From Candidatus Thiodictyon intracellulare (GTDB taxonomy: Bacteria > Pseudomonadota > Gammaproteobacteria > Chromatiales > Chromatiaceae): DNA of 8,941 nucleotides. Position 1 is the stretch's first letter. The number at the start of each line of letters is the position of its first letter. The notes beneath the pieces were generated by a model. That model had not been told where the DNA came from. It saw only the letters and a program-made list of their open reading frames with translations, and ran no database searches. Below, piece by piece: positions 1 to 6,824 of the stretch. The DNA lies in NCBI GenBank assembly GCA_016292295.1, contig JADNEJ010000663.1, positions 1-8,941 on the forward strand, in the 5' to 3' direction. The translations under genes and the position numbers were made by a program.

Positions 1-164
1 TTGCCGGTTGCGGCTGGCACGATGATCGGGGTCGCCTAAAATGGCCAAAGTCGAGCTTCGGACATTTTTTACTACCCTAGGTGAGTTTGCACTTCCAAGG
101 GTATGAAAGTTGGGAGGTCCTGCCAACCCCTTCGACACTTGTGACCGACTTCCACGCTTGGTAT

Positions 165-187
165 TGGGCGAATTTATGATCAAGACC
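165..187. repeat. Terminal-inverted-repeat-like sequence, possible right end of a MITE/IS relative
   Basis: These 23 bases match the right terminal repeat of the MITE in the TraB pseudogene (6793-6815) at 19 of 23 positions, in the same orientation. The shared core includes TTATGATCAA. If it is a true element end, the element lies to the left and its other end is outside the window: I found no matching opposite end within 1-165. The bases to its left show only short, scattered similarity to the MITE interior (for example GTGAGTTTGC at 81-90 against GTCAGTTTGC at 6731-6740), so this is not a clean second copy. Bases 1-164 otherwise hold no convincing gene; a frame open from base 1 ends at a TAA at 37-39. 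Confidence 0.45.
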
Positions 188-198
188 CCGATTGATTT

Positions 199-435
199 AT
201 GGATGATTTTTGTAGTCTACTCACTGAGGTAGTAGTTGTGGTGCTGGATAACGCGCCAACTCATTTCTTCCGCGATACTCGCCAGAATTGCATCTGATTG
301 AAATTTTTATGGTGTAAAATGAAATACGAATGGATTTCATCTCTGGCTGACGTGAGTATGACTGCATTAGCTTGCGCAAACCATCGAAAAATAGATTCGT
401 TCGGATCTGAGTTTATAATTAAATTTGCGAATTAA
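199..435 (+). pseudogene. IS630-family DDE transposase remnant (C-terminal half)
   Basis: This is a decayed piece of an IS630-type transposase, a DDE enzyme that cuts and joins element ends at TA targets. Frame 1 from 199 reads MDDFCSLL, then a run of Val and LDNAPTH (238-264), the usual setting of the second catalytic Asp (codon 247-249). It meets TGA at 295. A second frame from 288 reads LHLIEIF, matching the family's NLIE motif before the catalytic Glu. After one extra base near 309 the reading continues as WCKMKYEW and ends in FGSEFIIKFAN with TAA at 433-435, the typical IS630 C-terminus. The roughly 25 residues expected between the LDNA and LIE motifs are missing, so there is a deletion near 285 as well as a frameshift. 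The N-terminal half is absent. The AT-rich composition differs sharply from the GC-rich genes to the right. The assignment rests on motif recognition, not a search. Confidence 0.7.
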
Positions 436-478
436 ATTTTGATGGCATAGCGCTCCACAAATTTTTCCGTTGAGGTAC

Positions 479-664
479 TTAAAGTTGGTCGAGGAAGCGG
501 GCACGGCTGATGCCGAGGATCTCGGCGGCCTTGCCCTGTTGCATCCGCCTCTTGGTATACCACTGCACCGCGGCTGCGGTCTTGACCTTCTTCTCCAACT
601 GGCCAGGGCCTTTGCGTAGCGCCGACATCGCGCCTGCGTCGAAATCAAGGATGATCTGGGTCAT
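479..664 (-). CDS. UPF0175-type antitoxin, probably C-terminally truncated
   Basis: A 61-residue protein. Residues 27-60 contain the UPF0175 core: an Ala-rich helix with a Trp-Tyr pair, then GKAAEILGISRARFLD, a small helix-turn-helix-like segment. Members of this family are commonly antitoxins paired with PIN-domain (VapC-like) toxins. They usually run to about 80-95 residues, with a further stretch after the FLD motif; here the TAA follows two codons later. The base composition changes abruptly at the same point to the AT-rich IS630 debris, so I infer that the insertion removed the 3' end and supplied the stop. A GAGAA stretch about 9 bases before the ATG could serve as a ribosome-binding site. 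No toxin gene is visible downstream. It could instead be a naturally short variant. Whether it is still functional is unknown. Confidence 0.6.
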   Translation of the reverse strand: MTQIILDFDAGAMSALRKGPGQLEKKVKTAAAVQWYTKRRMQQGKAAEILGISRARFLDQL

Positions 665-696
665 AGTATGGATTTCTCGGCATCTAAAGGTTCAGC

Positions 697-714
697 ACGG
701 GGCGCAAACCCCGT
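697..714. terminator. Small GC hairpin downstream of the zinc-finger gene
   Basis: ACGGGG (697-702) and CCCCGT (709-714) form a perfect 6-bp stem with a 6-base loop. It lies about 80 bases past the zinc-finger stop and upstream of the UPF0175 start. On the minus strand it is not followed by a clear T run, so termination is only a possibility. Confidence 0.25.
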
Positions 715-795
715 CCCGCTCCTGGGGCCAGGGCCAGAGTGTATTTTGTCGCTCGGCCAAGGCTGAAGCCTGGGACTCCAGCGGGCGGAAGGGGT

Positions 796-1023
796 CTAAT
801 CGACCAACCGATACCGCGCCCCACAATAGGGACAAACCACCTCATGGTTGGGTTCGTCCGCGATGGGCAGATAGACCCGTGGATGCATGTCCCAGAGGCT
901 GTCCCTCGGGCGCGGGCAGGCGAGCGGGAGGTCGTCGCGGGCGACCGGGATGAGCGGCTGCACTGCGGCGGGGGCCGCGGCTAGTGCGGTCCCGAGCGGG
1001 TTTTTGGTGATGGCCTGTGACAT
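796..1023 (-). CDS. Small CHCC-type zinc-finger domain protein
   Basis: A 75-residue protein that ends in a CHCC zinc finger: Cys36, His47, Cys64 and Cys67 (spacing C-X10-H-X16-C-X2-C), with MHPRVYLPI between and CPYCGARYRL at the end. This is the zf-CHCC family, related to the zinc-binding domain of the mitochondrial complex I subunit NDUFS6. The bacterial members have no well-established function. The first 30 or so residues are Ala/Pro-rich and not diagnostic. A strong GGAGG lies 7 bases before the ATG, which fixes the start. The gene follows ilvE after 36 bases on the same strand and is probably co-transcribed with it; from memory, a small zinc-finger gene after glnE-ilvE is a common arrangement in gammaproteobacteria. 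The identity is well supported by the metal-ligand pattern; the role is unknown. Confidence 0.85.
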   Translation of the reverse strand: MSQAITKNPLGTALAAAPAAVQPLIPVARDDLPLACPRPRDSLWDMHPRVYLPIADEPNHEVVCPYCGARYRLVD

Positions 1024-1059
1024 GCGGGTCCTCCGTCGAGCGGGTCGCGGGGCGCGGGT

Positions 1060-1983
1060 TCAGACCAGGGTCAGCCACTCCGGGTGAGTATCCCGGCGGC
1101 CGTGGACCTGGTCGAAATAGAGTGCCTGGAGGCGCTCCGTGATGGGGCCGCGCCCGCCCTTGCCGATGGGGCGGCCATCGACCTCGCGGATCGGCGTGAC
1201 CTCGGCCGCGGTGCCGGTGAAGAAGGCCTCGTCGGCGATGTAGACCTCGTCACGGGTGATGCGCTTTTCAACCACCTTGAGGCCCAGTTCGTCGCACAGT
1301 GTCATGACGGTGCGCCGCGTGATTCCGTCCAGGGCGGAGGTTAGGTCCGGGGTATAGAGGACACCCCCGCGCACGATAAAGACGTTCTCGCCGCTGCCTT
1401 CCATGACATAGCCGGAGGTGTCGAGCAGCAGGGCCTCGTCATAGCCGTCGCGCACGGCTTCCTGCAGGGCCAGCATGGAGTTGGCATAGCTGCCGGTGGC
1501 CTTGGCCCGGCACATGGTGATATTCACATGGTGACGCGTGAAAGATGAGACCCGGATGCGGATGCCGTTTTTCATGTTGTCCTCGCCCAGGTAGGATGGC
1601 CAGTCCCAGGCGGCGACGATACAATGGACCTCGAGGTTGTCCGCGCGGATGCCCATGCCCTCGGCGCCATAGAAGCACAGGGGGCGGATATAGGCCGAGG
1701 CAAGCTTATTTTCAGCCACCACCGCGCACTGGGTGGCGATCAGGGTTTCCCGATCACAGGGCATGGGCATGGCGAAGATGTGGGCGGAGTTTAACAGCCG
1801 CTCGGTGTGGTCTTGGAGGCGGAAGATGGCCGCGCCGCGGTCGGTCTCATAGGCGCGGACCCCCTCGAAGACGCCCATGCCGTAGTGCAGGGAGTGGGTG
1901 AGGACATGGATCTTGGCCTCACGCCAGGGCACCATCTCGCCGTCCAGCCAGATCAAACCGTCACGGTCCGCCATCGTTGCCAT
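1060..1983 (-). CDS. ilvE: Branched-chain-amino-acid aminotransferase IlvE
   Basis: A PLP-dependent class IV aminotransferase that interconverts Leu, Ile and Val with their 2-oxo acids, using glutamate/2-oxoglutarate; it acts in the cytoplasm at the last step of branched-chain synthesis. The 307-residue length is normal for the family. Visible signatures are LTHSLHYGMGVFEGVRAYET (residues 28-47), SAYIRPLCFYG (96-106), the PLP-binding Lys161 in RAKATGSYANS, EGSGENVF with Glu195 (195-202), and the SALDGITRRTV and FFTGTAAEV phosphate-binding regions (216-226, 254-262). GGAG lies 6 bases before the ATG, supporting this start. The gene follows glnE after a 68-base gap on the same strand and precedes the zinc-finger gene, so it is probably part of one operon, although the gap could hold a separate promoter. 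The reading frame shows no lesion. Confidence in the function is high. Confidence 0.97.
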   Translation of the reverse strand: MATMADRDGLIWLDGEMVPWREAKIHVLTHSLHYGMGVFEGVRAYETDRGAAIFRLQDHTERLLNSAHIFAMPMPCDRETLIATQCAVVAENKLASAYIRPLCFYGAEGMGIRADNLEVHCIVAAWDWPSYLGEDNMKNGIRIRVSSFTRHHVNITMCRAKATGSYANSMLALQEAVRDGYDEALLLDTSGYVMEGSGENVFIVRGGVLYTPDLTSALDGITRRTVMTLCDELGLKVVEKRITRDEVYIADEAFFTGTAAEVTPIREVDGRPIGKGGRGPITERLQALYFDQVHGRRDTHPEWLTLV

Positions 1984-2051
1984 TTGTTACTCCGAAGGGC
2001 GGGACCTGTGGCCCCAGCTTCATTGATCTAAAATAAGGTTCGCCGGGGACT

Positions 2052-4907
2052 TTAATCCCCTATCAATTCTCGCCACAGCTCGCGGACACGCTCACGCTCC
2101 GGAAGCAATTGGTCGTCCGCGACGCTCTTGGGCTGATCCTGCAGGGCGCTGCGGTGATAAGCGCCGCGTAACCGCTTGTAGGCCTCCGTGAGGTCGGCCG
2201 CCGCCGCACCGGGCAGCAGTGCCAGCCGGGCCAGGGTCTCGAGCTGGCGGATATTGTCCGCCCAGTCGGCCAGGGCCTGGTGCTCGGCGGCCCAGCGCAG
2301 GACCGAGTATTGAACCATAAACTCGATATCGGCAATACCGCCGCGTCCCTGTTTGAGGTCGAAGCGCCCCTGCCCGCTCTTGTCCAGGGTCTCGCGCATC
2401 CGTTGGCGCATGGCGCGGACGTCCTCGCGCAGCTTGGCGGGGTTGCGGTGGCGGCAGATGGTGGCGCGGCGTACGGCGGCGAAGCGCTCGGCGAGCCCGG
2501 GGTCTCCGGCCACCGGCCGGGCGCGGATCAGGGCCTGGTGCTCCCAGGTCCAGGCGGCCGTCGCCTGGTAGTCCGCGTAGGCGGCGAGCGAGCGCACTAG
2601 CATCCCCTTGTTACCGTCCGGGCGCAGGCGCATGTCTACCTCGTAGAGGATGCCAGCGGGGGTGCGGGCGGTGATCATGTGGATCAAGCGCTGGCCGAGC
2701 CGGTTGTAGAACTGCTCGGCGCTGGTGGGCTTGGGGCCATCGGTGTCGGCGCCCGGCTGGTCGCCGCCATGGAGCAGGACCAGGTCCAGGTCCGACCCGT
2801 AGCCCAGTTCCAACCCCCCGAGCTTGCCGTAGCCCAGGACCAGGACCCCGGTTTCCCCGGCGCCGAGCCCCGGGGGCCGGCCGTGGCGCTCGATCAGGTG
2901 GGCGAAGGTGAGGGACAGGACGCGCCCGACGGCGACCTCGGCGATTTCGGTCAGGTAGTCGCTGACCTTCATCAAGGGCATGCCGCCGGTCAGGTCTGCG
3001 GCAGCCACCCGCAGGATGTTGCCGTGGGCGAACTGGCGCAGCCGCTCCAGCTGCTGCTCCAGGTCCTTCGGGTCGATGGGGGCGAGCAGTGCATTGAGCT
3101 CCGCCTCCAGGTCCGCGCGGCTGTGCAGGGCATAGAGCCGGCGCGGGTCGATCAGCTCATCGAGCAGCAGCGGCTGGCGGACGATCTGCTCCGCGATCCA
3201 GGGGCTCATGCCGGTGAGCCGGGCGAGCTGGGCGAGCGCCATGGGCCGCTCGATCAGCATCGCCAGATAGGCGGTGCGCCGCACCACCGACTCCAGCACC
3301 TTGAGGACCCGCTCCAGGGCCAGGTCCGGGGCCTCGCTGGCGGCGATGACCTGGAGCGTCAGGGGCAGCAACTGGTGGAGGCGCTGCGCACCCCTGGTGC
3401 TCAGGCCCTTGCGGGCGCTAGCCTCGCGGAAGGCGGTCAGGCGGGCCAGGGCGACCGCGGGGTCGGTGAAGTAGTTGGCGGCCAAGACCTCCAGCGCCTG
3501 CGGCGGCTCCAGGCAGCCGTCCCAGAGCGCCACCAGGTTCGGGTCCTGCCCCGCGGTCTCGCCTTGGGGGGCGCTGAAGACCTGGTCGAACTGACTCTGG
3601 ACGCGTCGCCGGTGTCCCTCGAGCACCGCGGCGAAGACGCCCCAGTCAGGAAAGCCCATGGCGCGCGCCAGACGCAGCCGGCCCGGGTCGTCGGACGGCA
3701 GCAGGTGGGTCTGTTTGTCCCGGTAGGCCTGGATGCGGTTCTCCACAAAGCGCAGGAAGCAATAGGCTGCGTCCAGGTGGGGGACGGCATAGGCCGGCAG
3801 CAAGTCGCGCTCGCCGAGGAGCGCCAGCACCTGCCGGATGGGGCGGACCTGCAGCGCCGGGTCACGCCCGCCGCGCACCAACTGGAGCGCCTGACCGATG
3901 AACTCGATCTCGCGGATGCCGCCGGGGCCGAGCTTGATGTTGGCGTCCATGCCCTTGTTGTGCAGTTCCTTGGCGATCATCTGCTTCATCTCGCGCAGAG
4001 ACTCGATGGAGCCGAAGTCGAGATAGCGCCGGTAGATGAAGGGCCGCAACAGGTCCTCCAAGGCGCTAATCTCGGCCGGGTCGCCGGTCAGCACCCGCGC
4101 CTTGATCATGGCGTAGCGCTCCCACTCGCGCGCCTGGGACTGGTAGTAGTCCTCCAGTGCGTCCAGGCTCATGACCAGGGGGCCGGAGTCGCCGAAGGGG
4201 CGCAGCCTGGTGTCCACCCGAAAGACGAAGCCGTCGACGGTTTGGGCGTTCAGGGCCTGGACCAGGCGCTGGGCCAGACGCACGAAGAATTGCTGCTGGT
4301 CGAGCGGGCGCGGCCCGTCCGTCACCTGGCCCTGGATGGGGCAGACGAAGATGAGGTCGATGTCCGATGACAGGTTGAGCTCGCGCGCCCCGAGTTTGCC
4401 CATGCCGATGACCAGCAGGCACTGCGGGCGACCCAGCGCGTCGCGGGGCGTGCCGAGTTCGGCCCGGGTCCAGTCCTGGAGTCGGTCCAGCGCCGCGCGG
4501 ATGCAGCAGTCGGCCAGCTCCGAGAGGTCCTCCAGGGTCTCGTCGAGCCCGGCGAGCCCGGTGATGTCGCGCCAGATGATGCGGGTCTGCTCGCGGCGGC
4601 GCACCACCCGCAGGGCGCGGTGCAGGGCGGGTTCGTCCGGACTGTCGACCAGTGCGGCGGCGAGCCGGGCGGCGAGGTCGCCGTGGGCATAGGCGCGCCC
4701 CAGGTCGCCAGAATCCAGCAGGGCCGCGAAGTCCGCCGGGTAGCGGGCGGCGCCGTGGGCGACATATTCGCTCGCCTCCCAGACCCGCGCCCTGGCGGCC
4801 TCCAGATCGGCGGCGAGCGGTAGCATCCGGCCCTGCGCCCGCGCCCACGCGAGCCACTCCTGCCAGAGCCGGTCGGGGGCCTCGCTCAGTGCCGCCGGTC
4901 CACCCAT
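2052..4907 (-). CDS. glnE: Bifunctional glutamine synthetase adenylyltransferase / deadenylylase GlnE
   Basis: GlnE attaches AMP to, or removes it from, the catalytic-site Tyr loop of glutamine synthetase in response to PII protein and glutamine, and so sets the rate of ammonia assimilation. The protein is 951 residues from this start, close to the E. coli length of about 946. Two nucleotidyltransferase domains are visible. The N-terminal (deadenylylating) domain has GMGKLG at 168-173, SDIDL at 181-185 and VDTRLRPFGDSGP at 231-243, followed by GGIREIEF near 329-336. The C-terminal (adenylylating) domain has GYGKLG near 692-697, GSDLDL at 704-709 and EVDMRLRPDGNKG at 756-768, followed by GGIADIEF near 856-863. 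Both acidic metal-binding pairs are present, so both activities should be intact. The frame is open another 32 codons upstream, but those codons overlap the mutarotase gene and look like out-of-frame sequence. The chosen ATG sits in TAATG, sharing one base with the mutarotase stop, which implies translational coupling. Confidence 0.97.
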   Translation of the reverse strand: MGGPAALSEAPDRLWQEWLAWARAQGRMLPLAADLEAARARVWEASEYVAHGAARYPADFAALLDSGDLGRAYAHGDLAARLAAALVDSPDEPALHRALRVVRRREQTRIIWRDITGLAGLDETLEDLSELADCCIRAALDRLQDWTRAELGTPRDALGRPQCLLVIGMGKLGARELNLSSDIDLIFVCPIQGQVTDGPRPLDQQQFFVRLAQRLVQALNAQTVDGFVFRVDTRLRPFGDSGPLVMSLDALEDYYQSQAREWERYAMIKARVLTGDPAEISALEDLLRPFIYRRYLDFGSIESLREMKQMIAKELHNKGMDANIKLGPGGIREIEFIGQALQLVRGGRDPALQVRPIRQVLALLGERDLLPAYAVPHLDAAYCFLRFVENRIQAYRDKQTHLLPSDDPGRLRLARAMGFPDWGVFAAVLEGHRRRVQSQFDQVFSAPQGETAGQDPNLVALWDGCLEPPQALEVLAANYFTDPAVALARLTAFREASARKGLSTRGAQRLHQLLPLTLQVIAASEAPDLALERVLKVLESVVRRTAYLAMLIERPMALAQLARLTGMSPWIAEQIVRQPLLLDELIDPRRLYALHSRADLEAELNALLAPIDPKDLEQQLERLRQFAHGNILRVAAADLTGGMPLMKVSDYLTEIAEVAVGRVLSLTFAHLIERHGRPPGLGAGETGVLVLGYGKLGGLELGYGSDLDLVLLHGGDQPGADTDGPKPTSAEQFYNRLGQRLIHMITARTPAGILYEVDMRLRPDGNKGMLVRSLAAYADYQATAAWTWEHQALIRARPVAGDPGLAERFAAVRRATICRHRNPAKLREDVRAMRQRMRETLDKSGQGRFDLKQGRGGIADIEFMVQYSVLRWAAEHQALADWADNIRQLETLARLALLPGAAAADLTEAYKRLRGAYHRSALQDQPKSVADDQLLPERERVRELWRELIGD

Positions 4908-5833
4908 TACAGCGGCTCGATGGCGTACTCGGCCGCCAGCCTTGCCTCGCCGCCGCCCGGCACCCCGATCACTTCGGAGGCAGCGTTGACGGTCTCTACG
5001 CACAGCATGAGCCGATAGTCCCGGTCGTCCAGATCCGCCATGGCGCGGGCGGTCGCGATCCAGGGGTTCCAGATCACGGTGGTGGCACTATGGCGGCTCG
5101 CGATGCGGATACGCCGCGCGAGCACCGGGTCCTCGATGGTAAGGACCGGGGGGGCGGATTCGTAGATCCGGTTGACCTCGGCCGCAATTGTGAGCGGACC
5201 GTCTTGGGTGAGGATGGCATCATTGGCCCCGGCCGCCTTGTCGAGATAGTCACAACCCGCAAGCCCCAGGACCCGCGCCTGGGTGACGTCACCAACCCGG
5301 AAATAGCTGTGCAGGCCCTGGGTAATCTGGAAGGATCGGTCGCCGGCATTGCGAGTGATCAACTCGACCGTCAGGGTCGCCCCCACGGTGATCGCCACCA
5401 GCAGGTTGAAGTGATGGCGCCACAAGACGCGCGTGTCGGCATCGTCCGCCAGGCCCAGGGTGACGCGGGTGGCACCGCTCGGCAGGGCGGAGGTGGCGAG
5501 GATGGACCAGGGCAGCAGGCGCGCGAATCCATGGATGCCCCGGTCCGACACGTCCAGGTCCGCAGTGTCCGGGTCCGCCCCGAACCATGGCCAGCAGATG
5601 GGGACCCCGCCCTTGATCTCTTTGCCGGGGGTGAACCAGGCCCGCTCGCTGACAAACAGCAGGTCCTCCGCCGCCCCCGCCGGGCAGTAAAACAGGATCT
5701 GCCCCCCGTGGGTCGAGATCAGGGCGTTGGCCAGCCCGTTATAGACCTCGATCATGGTCAGGCCGCCGCGTCCCGCGGCGATGCGCAGGGTCCCGGGGAT
5801 CCCGAAATCGGCATTGAGTGCGTCGATATTCAA
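4907..5833 (-). CDS. D-hexose-6-phosphate mutarotase (YeaD/aldose 1-epimerase family)
   Basis: A galactose-mutarotase-like enzyme that equilibrates alpha and beta anomers of hexose 6-phosphates in the cytoplasm. The 308 residues cover the whole beta-sandwich fold. Key points are HGGQILF (42-48), KGGVPICWPWFG (74-85), HGFAR with His101, GLHSYF with His175, GCDYLDK with Asp195, and CVETVNA with Glu280, the expected general base. The start is a TTG at 5831-5833: an AGAGG about 7 bases upstream supports it, and the first in-frame ATG (codon 27) would remove part of the N-terminal region. It is the first intact gene of the minus-strand cluster, and its TAA overlaps the glnE ATG. A functional link to GlnE is not obvious; coupling may reflect inherited gene order only. 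The family is clear; the exact substrate is inferred from family members. Confidence 0.9.
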   Translation of the reverse strand: MNIDALNADFGIPGTLRIAAGRGGLTMIEVYNGLANALISTHGGQILFYCPAGAAEDLLFVSERAWFTPGKEIKGGVPICWPWFGADPDTADLDVSDRGIHGFARLLPWSILATSALPSGATRVTLGLADDADTRVLWRHHFNLLVAITVGATLTVELITRNAGDRSFQITQGLHSYFRVGDVTQARVLGLAGCDYLDKAAGANDAILTQDGPLTIAAEVNRIYESAPPVLTIEDPVLARRIRIASRHSATTVIWNPWIATARAMADLDDRDYRLMLCVETVNAASEVIGVPGGGEARLAAEYAIEPL

Positions 5834-5911
5834 CCTGAAGCCTCTGGAGTTGGGATGCCGGCCGCGAGTGCAGGCGCGGGGCGCAAAGCGGGAGGGTACC
5901 CCCGGCGAGCG

Positions 5912-5940
5912 AAAACGGAAAGGGCGGGGCGCTGCGCGCC
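5912..5940 (-). terminator. Possible terminator between the lipoprotein gene and the mutarotase gene
   Basis: On the minus strand, GGCGC and GCGCC pair with a 3-base loop (5928-5940), and the following sequence is pyrimidine-rich with a TTTT. It lies about 25 bases past the lipoprotein stop. The stem is short and the T run is broken, so this is a weak call. Confidence 0.3.
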
Positions 5941-5962
5941 TGCCGATCGCTACGTGAACGCC

Positions 5963-6376
5963 CTATTTGAACGCAGGCAGTCCGGAGACCAGCCACCAGT
6001 TTTTGAGATCCTTATCGTACTGCCAGACTTGGCGATCGGTGAGGGCCATCATGCTCTGGCGGTCTTCATGGAGGTAGTCGATGGTGACGATCTGGGTCGC
6101 CTTGCCTCAGTCCGTTTCCATGGGCTGCTGTACAACCTCGTAGCCCGTGAGGCGCAGGTCCTTGTACAGGGCCGGCAGGTCCTTGCCCTTGCGCAGGGCG
6201 GGTTCCACGAAGCCGTAAGCGATCTCGAAATAGCCCCAGCGGATCGCGGACTCGTAGCGGGCGGTCGCGACCTGGAGAGCCAGGGCGCGCTTGTCGTTCA
6301 TAACGACGCAACCGCTGCAGACCAGGGCGCAGAGCGCCAGGACGAGAATCAGTCGGCCGACCGGTTGGGGTTTTAT
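5963..6376 (-). pseudogene. Small lipoprotein gene with ATA in place of its start and an internal TGA
   Basis: Unrecognised small envelope protein of 137 codons. From the codon at 6374-6376 it reads a short charged N-terminus, a hydrophobic stretch LILVLALCALV (residues 9-19) and a lipobox-like CSGC with the lipidated Cys at 23. A conserved-looking domain follows, including RYESAIRWGYFEIAYGFVEP and LTGYEVV. Codon 90 (6107-6109) is TGA. The same frame then continues with clear protein sequence (TQIVTIDYLHEDRQ, LTDRQVWQYD, NWWLVSGLPAF) to a TAG at 5963-5965. The first codon is ATA, not ATG, yet GAGGA stands 6 bases upstream, just where a ribosome-binding site should be. Both lesions are single-base steps from a normal codon, so I read this as a recently inactivated gene. 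Alternatives are sequencing errors or a real AUA start with readthrough. An in-frame ATG at codon 26 lies after the lipobox and would give no signal peptide. Confidence 0.75.
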
Positions 6377-6682
6377 TCTGGCTCCTCGAGATTGTAAGGG
6401 TAGCGACCCGGCGCAGCGGTGCAATCGGCGCGGCGCGCGCATGCCTGGCGGCGATTCTACGGCATCGGCCCAGGCCCACCAACGAGGCCCCACCGTATGA
6501 TGGCGCGGCCACGCCTCGCGCCCGACCAGGACCCGCCCATGCCGCAACCGCCCATTGCCCCGCCCCTGCCCTTGGCGGCGCAGCCACAGTGCGAGCACAC
6601 CCTCGGTGCGGCCCGCGTCACCCTGCTGGGCACCGCCCATGTCTCGCGGGTCAGCGTCGAGCAGGTCAGTCGGCTGATTGAG

Positions 6683-6691
6683 GGCGGCAAC
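6683..6691. repeat. Target-site duplication of the MITE, left copy
   Basis: GGCGGCAAC directly precedes the MITE and is repeated exactly after it at 6816-6824. The bases outside (6682 and 6825) and the terminal repeats themselves set the limit at 9 bp. Confidence 0.93.
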
Positions 6692-6815
6692 GGCCTTGAT
6701 CAAAAATCCGCCCAAGGCCGGCCGGCCCATGTCAGTTTGCGCGCACAAAACTATGTTCTACAATGGAATTACGACGCCGTGACTGAACAAGGTGGGCGGA
6801 ATTATGATCAAAGCC
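6692..6815. mobile_element. 124-bp MITE inserted in the TraB gene
   Basis: The two ends, 6692-6714 and the reverse complement of 6793-6815, match at 20 of 23 positions and begin GGCYTTGATCA. The element is flanked by identical 9-bp copies of GGCGGCAAC (6683-6691 and 6816-6824). Removing the element and one copy restores a continuous TraB frame across IEGG-NYDAVAVEL, which is strong evidence for a transposition event. It is too short to code for a transposase, so it must be moved by a full-length relative's enzyme. Together with the duplication it adds 133 bases, which shifts the frame. I cannot assign the IS family from the ends; a 9-bp duplication occurs in several families. Confidence 0.93.
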
Positions 6816-6824
6816 GGCGGCAAC
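6816..6824. repeat. Target-site duplication of the MITE, right copy
   Basis: Exact copy of 6683-6691. It codes for the Gly-Asn junction that leads into the conserved YDAVAVEL motif of the TraB protein. Confidence 0.93.

Noticed and set aside
41..106. A 21-codon frame starting MAKVELRTFF
   Set aside because: Too short, with no convincing ribosome-binding site or recognisable similarity.
417..439. Direct repeat AATTAAATTT separated by GCG
   Set aside because: It is short, in AT-rich DNA, and overlaps the conserved IKFAN end of the transposase remnant, so chance or coding constraint explains it.
2045..2060. GGGGA/TCCCC hairpin over the glnE stop as a terminator between glnE and ilvE
   Set aside because: The stem is only 5 bp and the T-rich sequence is not adjacent; the gap is short and the cluster looks co-transcribed.
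2679..4370. A 563-codon open frame on the plus strand opposite glnE
   Set aside because: It is the antisense shadow of a high-GC gene with strongly biased third positions; its protein is low-complexity (Gln, Gly, Val, Ala, Asp-rich) with no recognisable domain, while glnE on the other strand is unmistakable.
4908..5003. A 32-codon N-terminal extension of GlnE
   Set aside because: It overlaps the conserved end of the mutarotase gene, is Arg-rich and unlike GlnE N-termini; the ATG in TAATG gives the usual family length.
6107..6109. The in-frame TGA as a selenocysteine codon
   Set aside because: The protein has no redox-type context at that position, no selenocysteine insertion hairpin is evident after the TGA, and the gene has a second lesion at its start codon.
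4652..6397. A 581-codon plus-strand open frame crossing glnE, the mutarotase and the lipoprotein genes
   Set aside because: It runs antisense across three recognised minus-strand genes and has Gly/Arg/Asp-rich composition typical of a shadow frame.
6107..6748. A 213-codon minus-strand frame that includes the lipoprotein
   Set aside because: Its upstream 120 or so codons run antisense through the MITE and the start of the TraB gene; real protein features begin only at the signal peptide near 6376.
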